This document shows, in pieces, positions 42,763-51,779 of a DNA stretch of 64,000 bases. This stretch comes from Eggerthella lenta DSM 2243. GTDB taxonomy: Bacteria; Actinomycetota; Coriobacteriia; Coriobacteriales; Eggerthellaceae. The notes beneath the pieces are model-generated. The model made no database searches and was not told the origin of the DNA. It saw nothing but the letters and a program-made list of their open reading frames with translations. The position numbers were made by a program, and so were the translations under genes. The stretch's first letter is position 1, and each line of letters begins with the position of its first letter. The stretch lies in contig NC_013204.1 of assembly GCF_000024265.1 (NCBI RefSeq), positions 124,001-188,000 on the forward strand, written 5' to 3'.

Positions 42763-44256
42763 ATGAACGAAGGAATTTCACGGCGCAACTTCATCGGCGG
42801 TGCGGCGCTGGGCGGCGCAGCGCTCGCATTGGGCGCGCTTGCGGGCTGCGCTCCGCAAGGCGACAAGCCCACGGGTTCCGAGGGCACCTGGGATGCCGAG
42901 GTCGACCTGCTGGTGTGCGGCTGCGGCGGCGCCGGCATGGCGTGCGCGGTCGAAGCCAAGGACAATGGCGTGGAGAACGTGCTGATCATCGAAAAGGGTG
43001 ACCAGATCGGCGGCACTACGGCCATGTCCCAGGGCATGATCGCCGGTTGGGATACCCAGCTGCAGAAGTCGCAGGGCGTCGAGCTCACCTACGACGCGAT
43101 GTATGCGAACCTGATGAACAACGCGTCGTATCATCTTGACCCGGCGCTCACTAAGATCACGGTGGAGAACAGCGGCAAGACCATCGACTGGCTGATCGAC
43201 CGCGTGGGCGTCAAGTTCACGGATCAGATCGACATCTACTACGGCCCCCTGCAAATGATGCATAACGTCGACGGCGCGGGCGGCGGTTTCGTCGCGGCTT
43301 TCACCGCCTGCCTGGACCAGCTGGGCGTGGAGATCCAGAAGGGCACGAAGCTGGTGGAGGTTCTGCTGGACGCCGAGGGCAAGACGGAAGGCGCGGTGGT
43401 CGAGGCGAAGGGAAAGACGCAGCGTATCAAGGCGCGCGCTATCATGATCGCCACCGGCGGCTACGCCTACAACGCCGAGCTGGCGGCGCGCTTCGATCCC
43501 GAGAAGGCGGGTACGTTCGGCATCGGGCACCCGAATTGCGAGGGCGAGGGCCTGGTGGCCGCTTCGAACGCAGGCGCGCTCCTGTCGCACACCAACGACA
43601 TGATGTGCGTGGTGAAGGACTACACCATCATGAGCGAGCACAACGGCACCTCGGCCAGCGCTAACCTCAACGGTTTCACGAACCTTCCCAACATGATCTT
43701 GGTGGGCGCCGACGGCAAGCGCTTCGTCGACGAGGGCAAAAAAGGCTTCATGAGCCAGAACCTGAACGGCCCCATTTTCGACAAGATCCATCGCGACGGC
43801 ATGGGCTACGTATGGGAGATCTCCGACGAGGCCACGGTGGCAGCAGCCGGCGGCAAAGTGAAGCGCGGCGAAGGACTCGAATACATCAAGGGTGCCGATG
43901 CGACTGAGCTCGCGGCCAACATGGGCGTGGATGCCGCAGCGCTTGCCGAGACCATCGAGGCCTACAACGCTGCGGTGGACTCGGGCGTGGACCGCGAGAT
44001 CGGCGGCTTCCCCACGGCCAAGCTGGAGGCTCCTTTCCTGGCCGTGCCCGTCGTGCCGTGCGAGATCATCACGTACGGCGGCGTGGCTCGCACCGAGCAG
44101 GGCGAGGTCATCCGTGCTGATGGCGAAGTGATGCCGGGCCTGTTCGTGGGCGGCGAGGCTAGCTGCAACTCCGCCTACATGGGATTCACGCTTTCCAACT
44201 GCTTCACGTGGGGTCGCATCGGCGCCCAGAGCGCGGCGGCGTACCTGAAAGCCTAG
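42763..44256 (+). CDS. Tat-exported FAD-dependent flavoprotein reductase, substrate unknown
   Basis: A 497-residue exported lipoprotein: Tat motif SRRNFI, lipobox LAGC near 28, then a FAD_binding_2 fold with LLVCGCGGAGMACAVEA (the FAD loop, with Cys in place of one Gly) and IMIATGGYAYNAE. No FMN-bind domain is present, so flavin transfer partners must differ from the UrdA-like protein. The fumarate-reductase catalytic Arg before Asp is missing (RFVDEGKKGFMSQN) and the HTMGG motif is replaced by TYGGVA, so it should not act on fumarate or urocanate. ATG at 42763 follows aggaggg. Divergent LuxR regulator upstream. Confidence 0.82.
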   Translation: MNEGISRRNFIGGAALGGAALALGALAGCAPQGDKPTGSEGTWDAEVDLLVCGCGGAGMACAVEAKDNGVENVLIIEKGDQIGGTTAMSQGMIAGWDTQLQKSQGVELTYDAMYANLMNNASYHLDPALTKITVENSGKTIDWLIDRVGVKFTDQIDIYYGPLQMMHNVDGAGGGFVAAFTACLDQLGVEIQKGTKLVEVLLDAEGKTEGAVVEAKGKTQRIKARAIMIATGGYAYNAELAARFDPEKAGTFGIGHPNCEGEGLVAASNAGALLSHTNDMMCVVKDYTIMSEHNGTSASANLNGFTNLPNMILVGADGKRFVDEGKKGFMSQNLNGPIFDKIHRDGMGYVWEISDEATVAAAGGKVKRGEGLEYIKGADATELAANMGVDAAALAETIEAYNAAVDSGVDREIGGFPTAKLEAPFLAVPVVPCEIITYGGVARTEQGEVIRADGEVMPGLFVGGEASCNSAYMGFTLSNCFTWGRIGAQSAAAYLKA

Positions 44257-44283
44257 ACCCTTTCCTCCTTCATCCCCTCCCTG

Positions 44284-44323
44284 ATGCGGGTGCGGCGCAA
44301 GCGCGTTGCACCCGCATTTTTTT
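44284..44323 (+). terminator. Intrinsic terminator of the flavoprotein gene
   Basis: A perfect 10-bp stem (atgcgggtgc with gcacccgcat) followed by seven T. Confidence 0.9.
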
Positions 44324-44408
44324 CGCGTGCGCAGCGTTGCCTCGCTTTCGGCCGAAACCTGCCAGAAACGGCAAGCCTTTTCGCACGGGCGCCGTCGAAC
44401 GCACGCAG

Positions 44409-44450
44409 CAAAGCGCGTCGACCCGATCCAGCGGGACCCGGTCGACGCGC
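44409..44450 (-). terminator. Terminator of the second flavoprotein gene
   Basis: A perfect 13-bp stem (aagcgcgtcgacc and complement) 24 bases beyond the minus-strand stop; followed on that strand by ttt. Confidence 0.7.
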
Positions 44451-44474
44451 TTCGGGAGGAGGGGTGCGTACGGG

Positions 44475-46199
44475 TTAGTTGAGCTTGCCAGAACCTAGAT
44501 CCTTGCCCAAAACGTAGGGCAGCGTAATGCAGGTGGCTCCGTAGTTCATGCCTTCCATCGCGAACGTGTAGGTGCCGGAGTAGAAGTTGCCGATCATGCA
44601 TCCGGCGTTGAACAGGCCTTCGATCGGCTGGTCGTTCTCGTCGAGCACCCGAAGATCGCTGTCGGTGCGCAGGCCGCCCAGAGAAGTCAGGAAGCCGGGA
44701 GAGAAGGATGCGCCGTAGAAGGGACCGTCGTCTGCCCCAATGGAGATGAGCTTGTCGGCGGTCTTGTAGAAATCAGTGTCCACGCCTGCTTCGCACATCT
44801 TGTTGTAGCGCTCGACGGTGTCGATAGTCGCCGCCGGCAAGCCGAGCTTCGAGATGACCTCTTCGCGCGTGTCTGCCTTGACGATGCCGAAGCCGTCGGC
44901 ATCCGTATCCCAGCGTTCGATAACCTCTTCCGTCGTGAAGTATTCGCCGTGAGGGTAGTTGATGGCGCCCCAGGGCCCACCTGCTTCGGCGCGATTAGCG
45001 CCCCAGATGCAATAGGCGGTCTTCTCGGACAAATGCATGATGGTCGCGCAGGCGAGGCCTCCCAACGCGTCCTCGTTCATGAAGCGCTGTCCCATGTTGT
45101 CCACCATGAGGCCGGTGTGGCTCGTGTAAGGTTGGTCGCCGGGAAGGTTGGGGCGGCCGAGCATGATGTTGTTGGGCTCCTTTTGCCAGGCGCCGCCCAC
45201 CCAAAGCTCCATTTTGTGGCCGTCTCCGGGCATGAGCCCGCCCATCCAAATGCCCTGATCGTAGTTGATGTCGGTTGTGAAATCGCACAGCTCGACGGCC
45301 TGGGGGCAATAGCGCTCCATCATATCCTTGTCATGGGAGAAGTCGCCGGTTGCCATGATGACGGCTTTGGTGCCGACGTATTTGGTGTAGGCGCCGTCGG
45401 CATCGGACGCGATGATCGCGTCCACGCGACCTTCCTTGCCGTTGGCAACGCCGCCGCGAACCAGCTGCTCGCCTTTGACGTTCCAGCGCACGTCTACTCC
45501 CAGGTCTTTGGTCACGTACCTCCCCATCTCCGCAGCGATATGCCCTTCGCCGTTTCCGATGGAGCCTTTCAGCTCGCTGTCGTCAACGTAGAACGCGTGA
45601 GCTGCGGGCGGGGTGAACATCGGGTCGCCTTCTTTGTATTCCGGACCCGACTCGATGGTGGTCTTGATGCCGGCCTTGGCCGCGATGTCGATGATCCAGT
45701 TGATGGCCTCCTCGGAGTTGTTGTAGAACTTGTACCACAGAGCCGGTTTGAAGTTGCCGCCGTTGGCGAGGTACTCCTTGCGGTAGAACCACGTGGGATC
45801 CATGCGGGGGATGCCCATCTCTTCCATGACCTTCGAATACACGCCGTTGTTGGATCCGCCGCGGCTCACAGGAGCCTTCGACGCGCTGATGAGCGTCACC
45901 TTCAATCCGTTTTCAGCGCATGATGCAGCTGCGACCAGACCGCTCATGCCGCCTCCCACCACCACGACATCGGTTTCAACCGTTTCGGTGACGAGGTCGT
46001 CGCCGATAGGATCGGGCGCGATCTCGAAGCTCCACCGCTGTTCGGCGTTGTTCGCGCCCGTCGTTTGGGCGGAGTCGGACTTGCTTTCGGATGTTCCTGC
46101 TGCGGGCGAGCATGCGGCCAGCGCGCCTCCCGCAATGAGGCCTGCAGCGCTCAATGCCGCCCCTTTGACGAAGCTGCGACGGTTCAGATTTCCCTCCAT
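44475..46199 (-). CDS. Tat-exported FAD-dependent flavoprotein, substrate unknown
   Basis: A 574-residue exported lipoprotein. Tat motif NRRSFVKG, lipobox LAAC near 30, FAD loop VVVVGGGMSGLVAAA near 78, and the closing GLFNAGCMIGNFYSGTYTF segment that contacts FAD. The substrate pocket lacks the fumarate-type residues (FLTSLGGLRTD without His; no paired Arg-Asp after RFMNED), so another alkene or ketone substrate is likely. No FMN-bind domain. A Trp/Tyr-rich middle (DPTWFYRKEYL, ALWYKFYNN) may shape a large aromatic pocket. The ATG at 46199 follows gggag. It faces a LuxR gene that is frameshifted. Confidence 0.82.
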   Translation of the reverse strand: MEGNLNRRSFVKGAALSAAGLIAGGALAACSPAAGTSESKSDSAQTTGANNAEQRWSFEIAPDPIGDDLVTETVETDVVVVGGGMSGLVAAASCAENGLKVTLISASKAPVSRGGSNNGVYSKVMEEMGIPRMDPTWFYRKEYLANGGNFKPALWYKFYNNSEEAINWIIDIAAKAGIKTTIESGPEYKEGDPMFTPPAAHAFYVDDSELKGSIGNGEGHIAAEMGRYVTKDLGVDVRWNVKGEQLVRGGVANGKEGRVDAIIASDADGAYTKYVGTKAVIMATGDFSHDKDMMERYCPQAVELCDFTTDINYDQGIWMGGLMPGDGHKMELWVGGAWQKEPNNIMLGRPNLPGDQPYTSHTGLMVDNMGQRFMNEDALGGLACATIMHLSEKTAYCIWGANRAEAGGPWGAINYPHGEYFTTEEVIERWDTDADGFGIVKADTREEVISKLGLPAATIDTVERYNKMCEAGVDTDFYKTADKLISIGADDGPFYGASFSPGFLTSLGGLRTDSDLRVLDENDQPIEGLFNAGCMIGNFYSGTYTFAMEGMNYGATCITLPYVLGKDLGSGKLN

Positions 46200-46455
46200 G
46201 ATGAACTCCCTTTCCTAGCTTATCTCACCAAGGCGCTGCTTGCCTTGCGGGCGCTGTTTGCGCCTTGGACTGATCGCAGCCTAATCGATCAGGGAAAACA
46301 AGGCCTCACCCAGCCTAGGTGGTTTTTCGTCCAGAAGGTCGGACGTCGCGAGCGTCCGCTAAGGAGGTCGAGGGGTGCGGTACAATGGGCGCGCGGACAG
46401 CTGGCGCGGAAGTTCGAGCGCATGCTGTTCGCGCGCGGAGGGGAGGTGCGGATCC

Positions 46456-47908
46456 ATGAGATTCATTCTGAAAAACATGAAGCGAGAGCAGGTGCTGGCC
46501 GCGCTCGCCTACGGGTTCTTCCTGGCGTGCACCTCGGTGACGCTGTGGGGAGGGTATGTGCGGTTTCTGACCGGGCAGGTGGATCCGGGCTCTTTCATGC
46601 TCGAGTATTTCGTGCGAAGCGCGACCCTGCCTCTCTCGCTTGCGGTTTCCGGCTTGGCCGCCTTCTATTGGCCGAAGGCTCGGCTGTGGCGTTCTCCGAT
46701 ACTGGCGCTGGGGTTTTTTCTTGCGGGTTCGCTGCTGGTTGCCTTGCAGCATGGCGGCGTGGTTTCGTCCGAGTGGTCGCTTGTCGTGGTGGGCGCGTGC
46801 TTCGGATGGGGAAGCGGGATCATGTTCGGCGCCTTGCAGGAAATCGTGGCTGCGCAAAAGGTGTTCACGGCCGGTATCGTCGTGTTTGCCGCCGCTGGGA
46901 TTTCGGCGTTGCTGTTTTTCGCTGTTGAGGTTTTGCCCGCCGATGCAGTACCGTGGATGTCGCTGTTCGTGTTCGTCGGCGCGGCGGTGGCGCTAACCTG
47001 TGCTGCATGGAAATGCGCTCCGAAGGTGCATCCCATGTTCGACACGGTTCCCGATCAGCGGCGCGATCGGTGCCGCGAAGCGGTTTCCGAGTTGTGGCGC
47101 CCTTTGCTCTGCGTCGCTTTCTCCGCGTTCATTGTGGGTATCGTGCGCGTCGGTTCGGCCTCGGGTGGCGGGTCGATAGGGCAAACGAATGAAAGCAACA
47201 TGATCGGGCTGCTTGCCGCTTCGGTCGCGCTGCTGGCAACTTGGAGGTTCTTGTACGAGCGCGTTACGCTCATGCGTTTGTATCAGATTCTGTTTCCGCT
47301 TACGGCGACGGCGTTTCTGCTGTTGCCGCTTCTTGAGGGAACGTTTCGCCAGGTGGTGTACTCCCTCGTGTTCCTGGTGTTTTCGGTCACGTCTTCGCTC
47401 ATGGTAGTGTCGTGCGCTCGGACGGCGCGCAACCAATCGCTCACTCCCGTGCTCGTGTACGGCACCTTCGCCAGCATCGTGTATGCAAGCTCGCTGGCGG
47501 GTTCCGTCGTGGGCTTGTTCGTGGGCGCGGGTCGAGGCGTTGGGCTGGCGGAGCTGTCCGTGGTGGCATTGGTGGCGGTGTACGCGCTGTCGGTAGCGAT
47601 GGTGGCGCCGCATGGGAGGAAGGCGGGTAGCGTGAAAGCCGCTTCGGGAGAGAAGCTGGCTCCTGTAGTCGGAGCTGTAGGCGATTCCGTGACTGCAGGC
47701 TGCGCGGTTGCTGTCGAGCGTTACGGTCTGTCGCGTCGCGAGGCCGAGTCTCGACCTCCTTGCCCGTGGCCGCGATGTGCCGTATGTGGCCGAAGAGCTG
47801 GTCATATCGAAGAACACCGTGCGGACCCACACGAAGAGCATTTTCGCAAAAACAGGGGTTCATTCGCGCCAGGAGCTTATCGACTTGGTGGAGTCCATCG
47901 AAGCGTGA
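46456..47908 (+). pseudogene. LuxR-family membrane regulator, frameshifted before the HTH
   Basis: The first 430 residues match the other polytopic LuxR regulators of this window, with about 12 membrane helices, and reach YGLSRREAE. There the frame breaks at about 47749. The rest of the LuxR domain (LDLLARGRDVPYVAEELVIS, NTVRTHTKSIFAKTGVHS) continues in another frame to a stop at 47908. Two bases seem to be missing (or one added). Read without the shift, the protein continues with an unrelated tail to 48048 and has no DNA-binding domain. Either a recent mutation or an assembly error; the rest is well conserved. It is divergent from the flavoprotein gene at 46199. Confidence 0.8.
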
Positions 47909-47990
47909 GCACGTTCCTGCCGAACGCGAACTTTGCATCGCGAAAGGTCCTGCGCGCCCCATTAGCCATATGTCCCGCAGCGCAGAGGAA

Positions 47991-48006
47991 TGCTTCACGT
48001 GAAACA
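47991..48006. other. parS-like site 4 (one mismatch)
   Basis: tgcttcacgtgaaaca; one base differs from the palindrome. It lies 121 bases before the HTH-HipA gene. Confidence 0.55.
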
Positions 48007-48031
48007 TTCTTGCATTGGATTTCCCCTGTCG

Positions 48032-48106
48032 AAAATACTAGTTTTTAATATAGTATTTTATGCAAATTGCAAATCGTATAAAATACTATACAAGAATATA
48101 GTATTA
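48032..48106. promoter_or_regulatory. Operator array upstream of the HTH-HipA gene
   Basis: Four alternating half-sites: aaaatacta (48032-48040), atagtatttta (48050-48060), taaaatactat (48079-48089) and atagtatta (48098-48106). The middle two form a perfect 12-base inverted pair. The region is strikingly AT-rich. It overlaps the likely promoter, so autorepression by the HTH domain is probable. Confidence 0.65.
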
Positions 48107-48126
48107 ACGATAGCACGGAGGCGACG

Positions 48127-49458
48127 ATGTTCAACTTGACGGTCGAAGATGCTTCCAAGCGCCTTGGCGTGGGGCGCGCACGCGTCAACCAGCTCATCCG
48201 CAGCGGCATGCTGGCTGCCGAGAAAGTGGGCGGGATATGGCTCATCGACGAGCAGAGCGTGGAAGCGCGTCGCAACGCCGCTCCGAAGGCGGGGCGTCCT
48301 CCTGCAAGTTCCAGCAAAGGGGATGTGGGGCGCTACGTGCTGATGAATCGCACGCACGAGGTGCTTTCGTTTCGCTACGATGAGGCGGCCGGTGCGTTCG
48401 TCGACGCAGGGGACATCGTCGATCCTGCGCGAGCCCCGCTGGGCATGATCTCCCCCCGAGGTCGAAAAGTCTCGAAAGACGCGCTGTCGTTCTGGTGGAA
48501 GCATCGCTGCATCCCCGGAACTAGAGAAGGCATCGACGCGAAGCTGGCCGAGCTGGGCGTCGATTCACCTGCGAGGATTCCCTTCAAGAGCCTTGGGCTG
48601 TCTTTGTCGGATCAGTATTGGATTCGTCCCGAAAACTGTGAAATCGCCTGGGAGGACGTGAACTATTTCGACAACGATTTCTGCGAGATGCGAAGCGGCA
48701 GAGGCTGGCTCGACGGGGTGGGGCTCGACTCCCCGGACAACACCTCGGAAGGCGAACTCCCGAAAAAATGGGTATGCGACGGTGCGAAGCGCTTGCTGGT
48801 GAAGGGCGGATCGGTTCTCAACCAGGAGCCGTTCAACGAGGCGGCAGCGAGCGCTCTATACTCACGGCTGCTTGCCCCGGACGAGTATGTGAAATATCGC
48901 TTGGAGAGCCGGGCGGGCGGTGCCGTCTGCATCTGCGAAAATTTCGTCGGCTCCACCGAAGAGTACATCCCGTCCTACTATGTTCGCCAGACTATGCGTC
49001 AGCCGAACCATCGCAACGATTACCAACACTACCTGGAATGCTGCTCGGCGCTTGATGCGGAGCACGTCGAGATCGCGTTGTCCAAGATGATCGTGTGCGA
49101 CGACATCTTGGGAAACTCCGATCGGCATTGGCGAAACTTCGGGCTTGTGCGAGACGTGGAAACGCTGCGCTACCGTATCGCGCCGCTGTTCGATACGGGC
49201 GGCAGCCTCTGGTGCTCGTCGACGCTCGAAAGCCTGCGAGCGCACGATTTCTCGTTCACGACCAAGCCGTTCTACGAAGACGCCAACCGTCAGCTTCGGT
49301 TGGTGAACGACTACTCGTGGTTCGATCCGGCTGCGCTCGAAGGGTTTGCAGACGAGCTTTCGGCCATCCTTTCGGACAATCCCGCGTTGGCCGAGCGCGT
49401 GGACTATATCTGCTGCGCCGTCCAAAAACGCATCGATCGCATTGTAAGGATGCTGTAG
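48127..49458 (+). CDS. Fused helix-turn-helix and HipA-like kinase
   Basis: A 443-residue protein. Residues 1-50 form an excisionase/MerR-like HTH (VEDASKRLGVGRARVNQLI, then GGIWLIDEQSVEARR). A linker leads to a HipA-like Ser/Thr kinase: the ATP-binding part GAKRLLVKGG with Lys226 and FNEAA with Glu238; the catalytic loop GNSDRHWRNFG at 329-339 (HipA N-D-R-H-x-x-N-x-G type); and the metal-binding DTGGSLW at 356-362. In classical hipBA the HTH antitoxin is separate; here it is joined to the kinase. It would bind its own operator and phosphorylate an unknown target. Stand-alone, no partner gene. ATG follows cggagg. Confidence 0.82.
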   Translation: MFNLTVEDASKRLGVGRARVNQLIRSGMLAAEKVGGIWLIDEQSVEARRNAAPKAGRPPASSSKGDVGRYVLMNRTHEVLSFRYDEAAGAFVDAGDIVDPARAPLGMISPRGRKVSKDALSFWWKHRCIPGTREGIDAKLAELGVDSPARIPFKSLGLSLSDQYWIRPENCEIAWEDVNYFDNDFCEMRSGRGWLDGVGLDSPDNTSEGELPKKWVCDGAKRLLVKGGSVLNQEPFNEAAASALYSRLLAPDEYVKYRLESRAGGAVCICENFVGSTEEYIPSYYVRQTMRQPNHRNDYQHYLECCSALDAEHVEIALSKMIVCDDILGNSDRHWRNFGLVRDVETLRYRIAPLFDTGGSLWCSSTLESLRAHDFSFTTKPFYEDANRQLRLVNDYSWFDPAALEGFADELSAILSDNPALAERVDYICCAVQKRIDRIVRML

Positions 49459-49477
49459 TCGGCGGGGCCGTGAGGGG

Positions 49478-49493
49478 CGTTTCACGTGAAGCA
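49478..49493. other. parS-like site 5 (two mismatches)
   Basis: cgtttcacgtgaagca, 20 bases after the HTH-HipA stop. It shares the off-consensus base of the site at 47991 when reverse-complemented. Confidence 0.45.
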
Positions 49494-49517
49494 TTTGTAC
49501 GATGGCCTCTTTCCGGC

Positions 49518-49576
49518 GCATCTTCGCTCCAAAAACACGCCTCAGCGCCGGGAGCGTGTTTTCCGAGCGAAGATGC
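49518..49576. terminator. Long hairpin, probable bidirectional terminator
   Basis: Arms gcatcttcgctc (49518-49529) and gagcgaagatgc (49565-49576) continue inward as aaaacacgc and gcgtgtttt. Over 20 paired bases with T and A runs inside the stem. It lies between the HipA-like and catalase genes. Confidence 0.7.
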
Positions 49577-49603
49577 TCCTCCGAACTGTCAAATTGTGCC
49601 TTT

Positions 49604-49625
49604 AATGAGAATTAATATCAATTAG
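49604..49625. promoter_or_regulatory. Fur/PerR-like box upstream of catalase
   Basis: aatgagaattaatatcaatt resembles the Fur-family consensus (nAATGATAATnATTATC type). About 86 bases before the catalase start. Peroxide or iron control is inferred. Confidence 0.5.
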
Positions 49626-49710
49626 TATTCCATTTCGAAACGGATTGCCGTATCGTAGCCCCCATCAAACAGAACGCCGCCAATGCGGCTAAAGGGAAAG
49701 GCTCGATACC

Positions 49711-51264
49711 ATGGCCGACCGAATCGACACCACAAGGCTCACGAACGAGGTGGGCAACCCCGTCGCCGACAACAACCATACGCTGACCGCGGGCGAGCGC
49801 GGCCCCATGATGCTCCAGGACAACTGGATGATCGAGAAGCTGGCGCACTTCGACCGCGAGGTCATCCCCGAGCGACGCATGCACGCGAAGGGTTCGGGCG
49901 CGTACGGCACCTTCAAGGTGACCGGCGATATCAGCAAGTACACGAAGGCGAAGGTGTTTCAGCCGGGCGCCGAGACCGAGGTGTTCGTCCGCTTCTCCAC
50001 CGTGGCGGGCGAGCGCGGCGCGGCTGACGCCGAGCGAGACATCCGCGGCTTCGCCATGAAGTTCTACACGCCCGACGGCAACTGGGACCTCGTGGGCAAC
50101 AACACGCCCGTCTTCTTCCTGCGCGATCCCAAGAAGTTCATCGACCTCAACCACGTGGTGAAGCGCGATCCGCACACCAACATGCACTCGGCGCAGAGCA
50201 ACTGGGACTTCTGGTCCAGCTTGCCCGAGGCGCTGCACCAGGTGACCATCGTCATGTCCGACCGCGGCATCCCGGCCAGTTACCGGCACATGCACGGCTT
50301 CGGCAGCCACACGTTCAGCCTGATAAACGAGGACAACGAGCGCGTGTGGGTGAAGTTCCACCTCAAGACCAACCAGGGCATCAAGAACCTCACCGACGCC
50401 GAGGCCGGCCAGATCATCGCGGGCGACCGCGAGAGCCACCAGCGCGACCTGTTCAACGCCATCGAGCGCGGCGAGTTCCCCAGCTGGCTCTTCTGCGTCC
50501 AGATCATGGACGAGGCCACGGCGAAGAACTACAAGGAGAACCCGTTCGACATCACGAAGACGTGGAGCCAGAAGGAGTTTCCGCTGATCGAGGTGGGCAC
50601 GCTTGAGCTGAACCGCAACCCCGAGAACTACTTCGCCGAGGTGGAGCAGGCCGCGTTCGCGCCGACGCACCTCGTGCCGGGCATCGGGCTGTCGCCCGAC
50701 AAGCTGCTGCAGGGCCGCCTGTTCGCGTACGGCGACGCGCAGCGCTACCGCCTGGGCGTGAACCACAATCACATCCCGGTGAACCGGCCGCGCTGCCCCT
50801 ATGCCGAGTTCCATCGCGACGGTATGATGCGCACCGACGGCAACTTCGGCGGCACCATCGGCTACGAGCCGAACAGCTACGGGCAGTGGCAGCAGCAGGC
50901 CGACGCGGCCGAGCCGCCGCTGGACCTGTTCGGACCGATGGACGCGTGGGATCCCGCCGACGACCCCACCGACGACACGTTCTACCAGCCGGGCGACCTG
51001 TATCGTCTGATGGGCGAGGATCAGCGCGCTGCCCTCATCGACAACACGGCGCGCAACATGGACGGCGTGACCGAGAACATCCGCCTGCGCCATGCGGCGC
51101 ACTGCTACAAGGCCGATCCCGAGTACGGCGATCGTTTGGCCGCAGCGCTGGTCGTGGACGTTGAGCGCGTGCACGAACTGGCCGCGATGACTCACGAAGA
51201 GCGCATGGCCGCCACCGGCCAGCAGGTTCCCGCCCGCAAGATCGGCGGCGAGGTGCGCGCCTAG
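49711..51264 (+). CDS. Monofunctional haem catalase (small-subunit clade)
   Basis: A 517-residue enzyme that splits hydrogen peroxide in the cytoplasm. Active-site landmarks: the distal His in [12 protein letters not shown] (about residue 56), Asn in VGNNTPVFF (about 129), and the proximal haem Tyr in [15 protein letters not shown] (about 340). Fold landmarks [11 protein letters not shown] and [11 protein letters not shown] (NADPH-site region) are intact. Length is slightly above the 480-500 of clade 3. The ATG has aaaggg upstream. Catalase in an anaerobe suits transient oxygen exposure. A Fur-like box lies upstream. Monocistronic. Confidence 0.95.
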   Translation: MADRIDTTRLTNEVGNPVADNNHTLTAGERGPMMLQDNWMIEKLAHFDREVIPERRMHAKGSGAYGTFKVTGDISKYTKAKVFQPGAETEVFVRFSTVAGERGAADAERDIRGFAMKFYTPDGNWDLVGNNTPVFFLRDPKKFIDLNHVVKRDPHTNMHSAQSNWDFWSSLPEALHQVTIVMSDRGIPASYRHMHGFGSHTFSLINEDNERVWVKFHLKTNQGIKNLTDAEAGQIIAGDRESHQRDLFNAIERGEFPSWLFCVQIMDEATAKNYKENPFDITKTWSQKEFPLIEVGTLELNRNPENYFAEVEQAAFAPTHLVPGIGLSPDKLLQGRLFAYGDAQRYRLGVNHNHIPVNRPRCPYAEFHRDGMMRTDGNFGGTIGYEPNSYGQWQQQADAAEPPLDLFGPMDAWDPADDPTDDTFYQPGDLYRLMGEDQRAALIDNTARNMDGVTENIRLRHAAHCYKADPEYGDRLAAALVVDVERVHELAAMTHEERMAATGQQVPARKIGGEVRA

Positions 51265-51483
51265 CGCTACGCGCCTGAAAGGCGCCCGCCATGTTTCGGG
51301 CGCCACCTAACCAAGCTATTCCGTTGACGGTCGCTTCTGCTCATCCCTCTTGCAGAAGCGGCCCGTTTTGTTTCGAGCGATCGCCGGCGGGAAACCAAGT
51401 CTGCCACAGATTGCGTTCCGCCGTGTCGCGCATGACGCTTTGCTCTTATCATGCTCCTTTTCAGGAAGCGAAAGGAGCGTCTC

Positions 51484-51705
51484 ATGCGCGAGATATCCGG
51501 TTTGGCAAAATTCGGCTACTTCTGCGTCGGCCTCTTCGGCGGCCTGTTCGGCGTGTTGGCCGCATGGTTCATGGGCAAGGATGGTTGGGGTTGGAGCGAG
51601 GGCGGCAAGCTGTTCGCCTGGTTCGGCTGCCTGTTCTGGCTCATCGTGTGGGTTGTCATGGTCGTGACGGGAGGCATCGCGGCGTTTCTGGGCATGCTGT
51701 TTTAA
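51484..51705 (+). CDS. Small membrane protein, two helices
   Basis: A 73-residue protein with two hydrophobic helices (GYFCVGLFGGLFGVLAAWFM and FAWFGCLFWLIVWVVMVV) joined by a short GWGWSEGGK loop. The ATG at 51484 follows aaaggagc at good spacing; an in-frame ATG at 51451 would add 11 basic residues but lacks a ribosome site. No family was recognised. It stands alone between catalase and the serpin. Confidence 0.7.
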   Translation: MREISGLAKFGYFCVGLFGGLFGVLAAWFMGKDGWGWSEGGKLFAWFGCLFWLIVWVVMVVTGGIAAFLGMLF

Positions 51706-51779
51706 CGCGTTCCCGACAATTCGGCCGCTTCGATCGTGTTACCCTTTGACGGATCAAATAGCCGAATGGAGGGAACGCC

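Noticed and set aside
44475-46199. Naming this flavoprotein as the cardiac glycoside reductase Cgr2
   Set aside because: Only general features (Tat leader, FAD fold) are shared; there is no adjacent Cgr1-type cytochrome gene.
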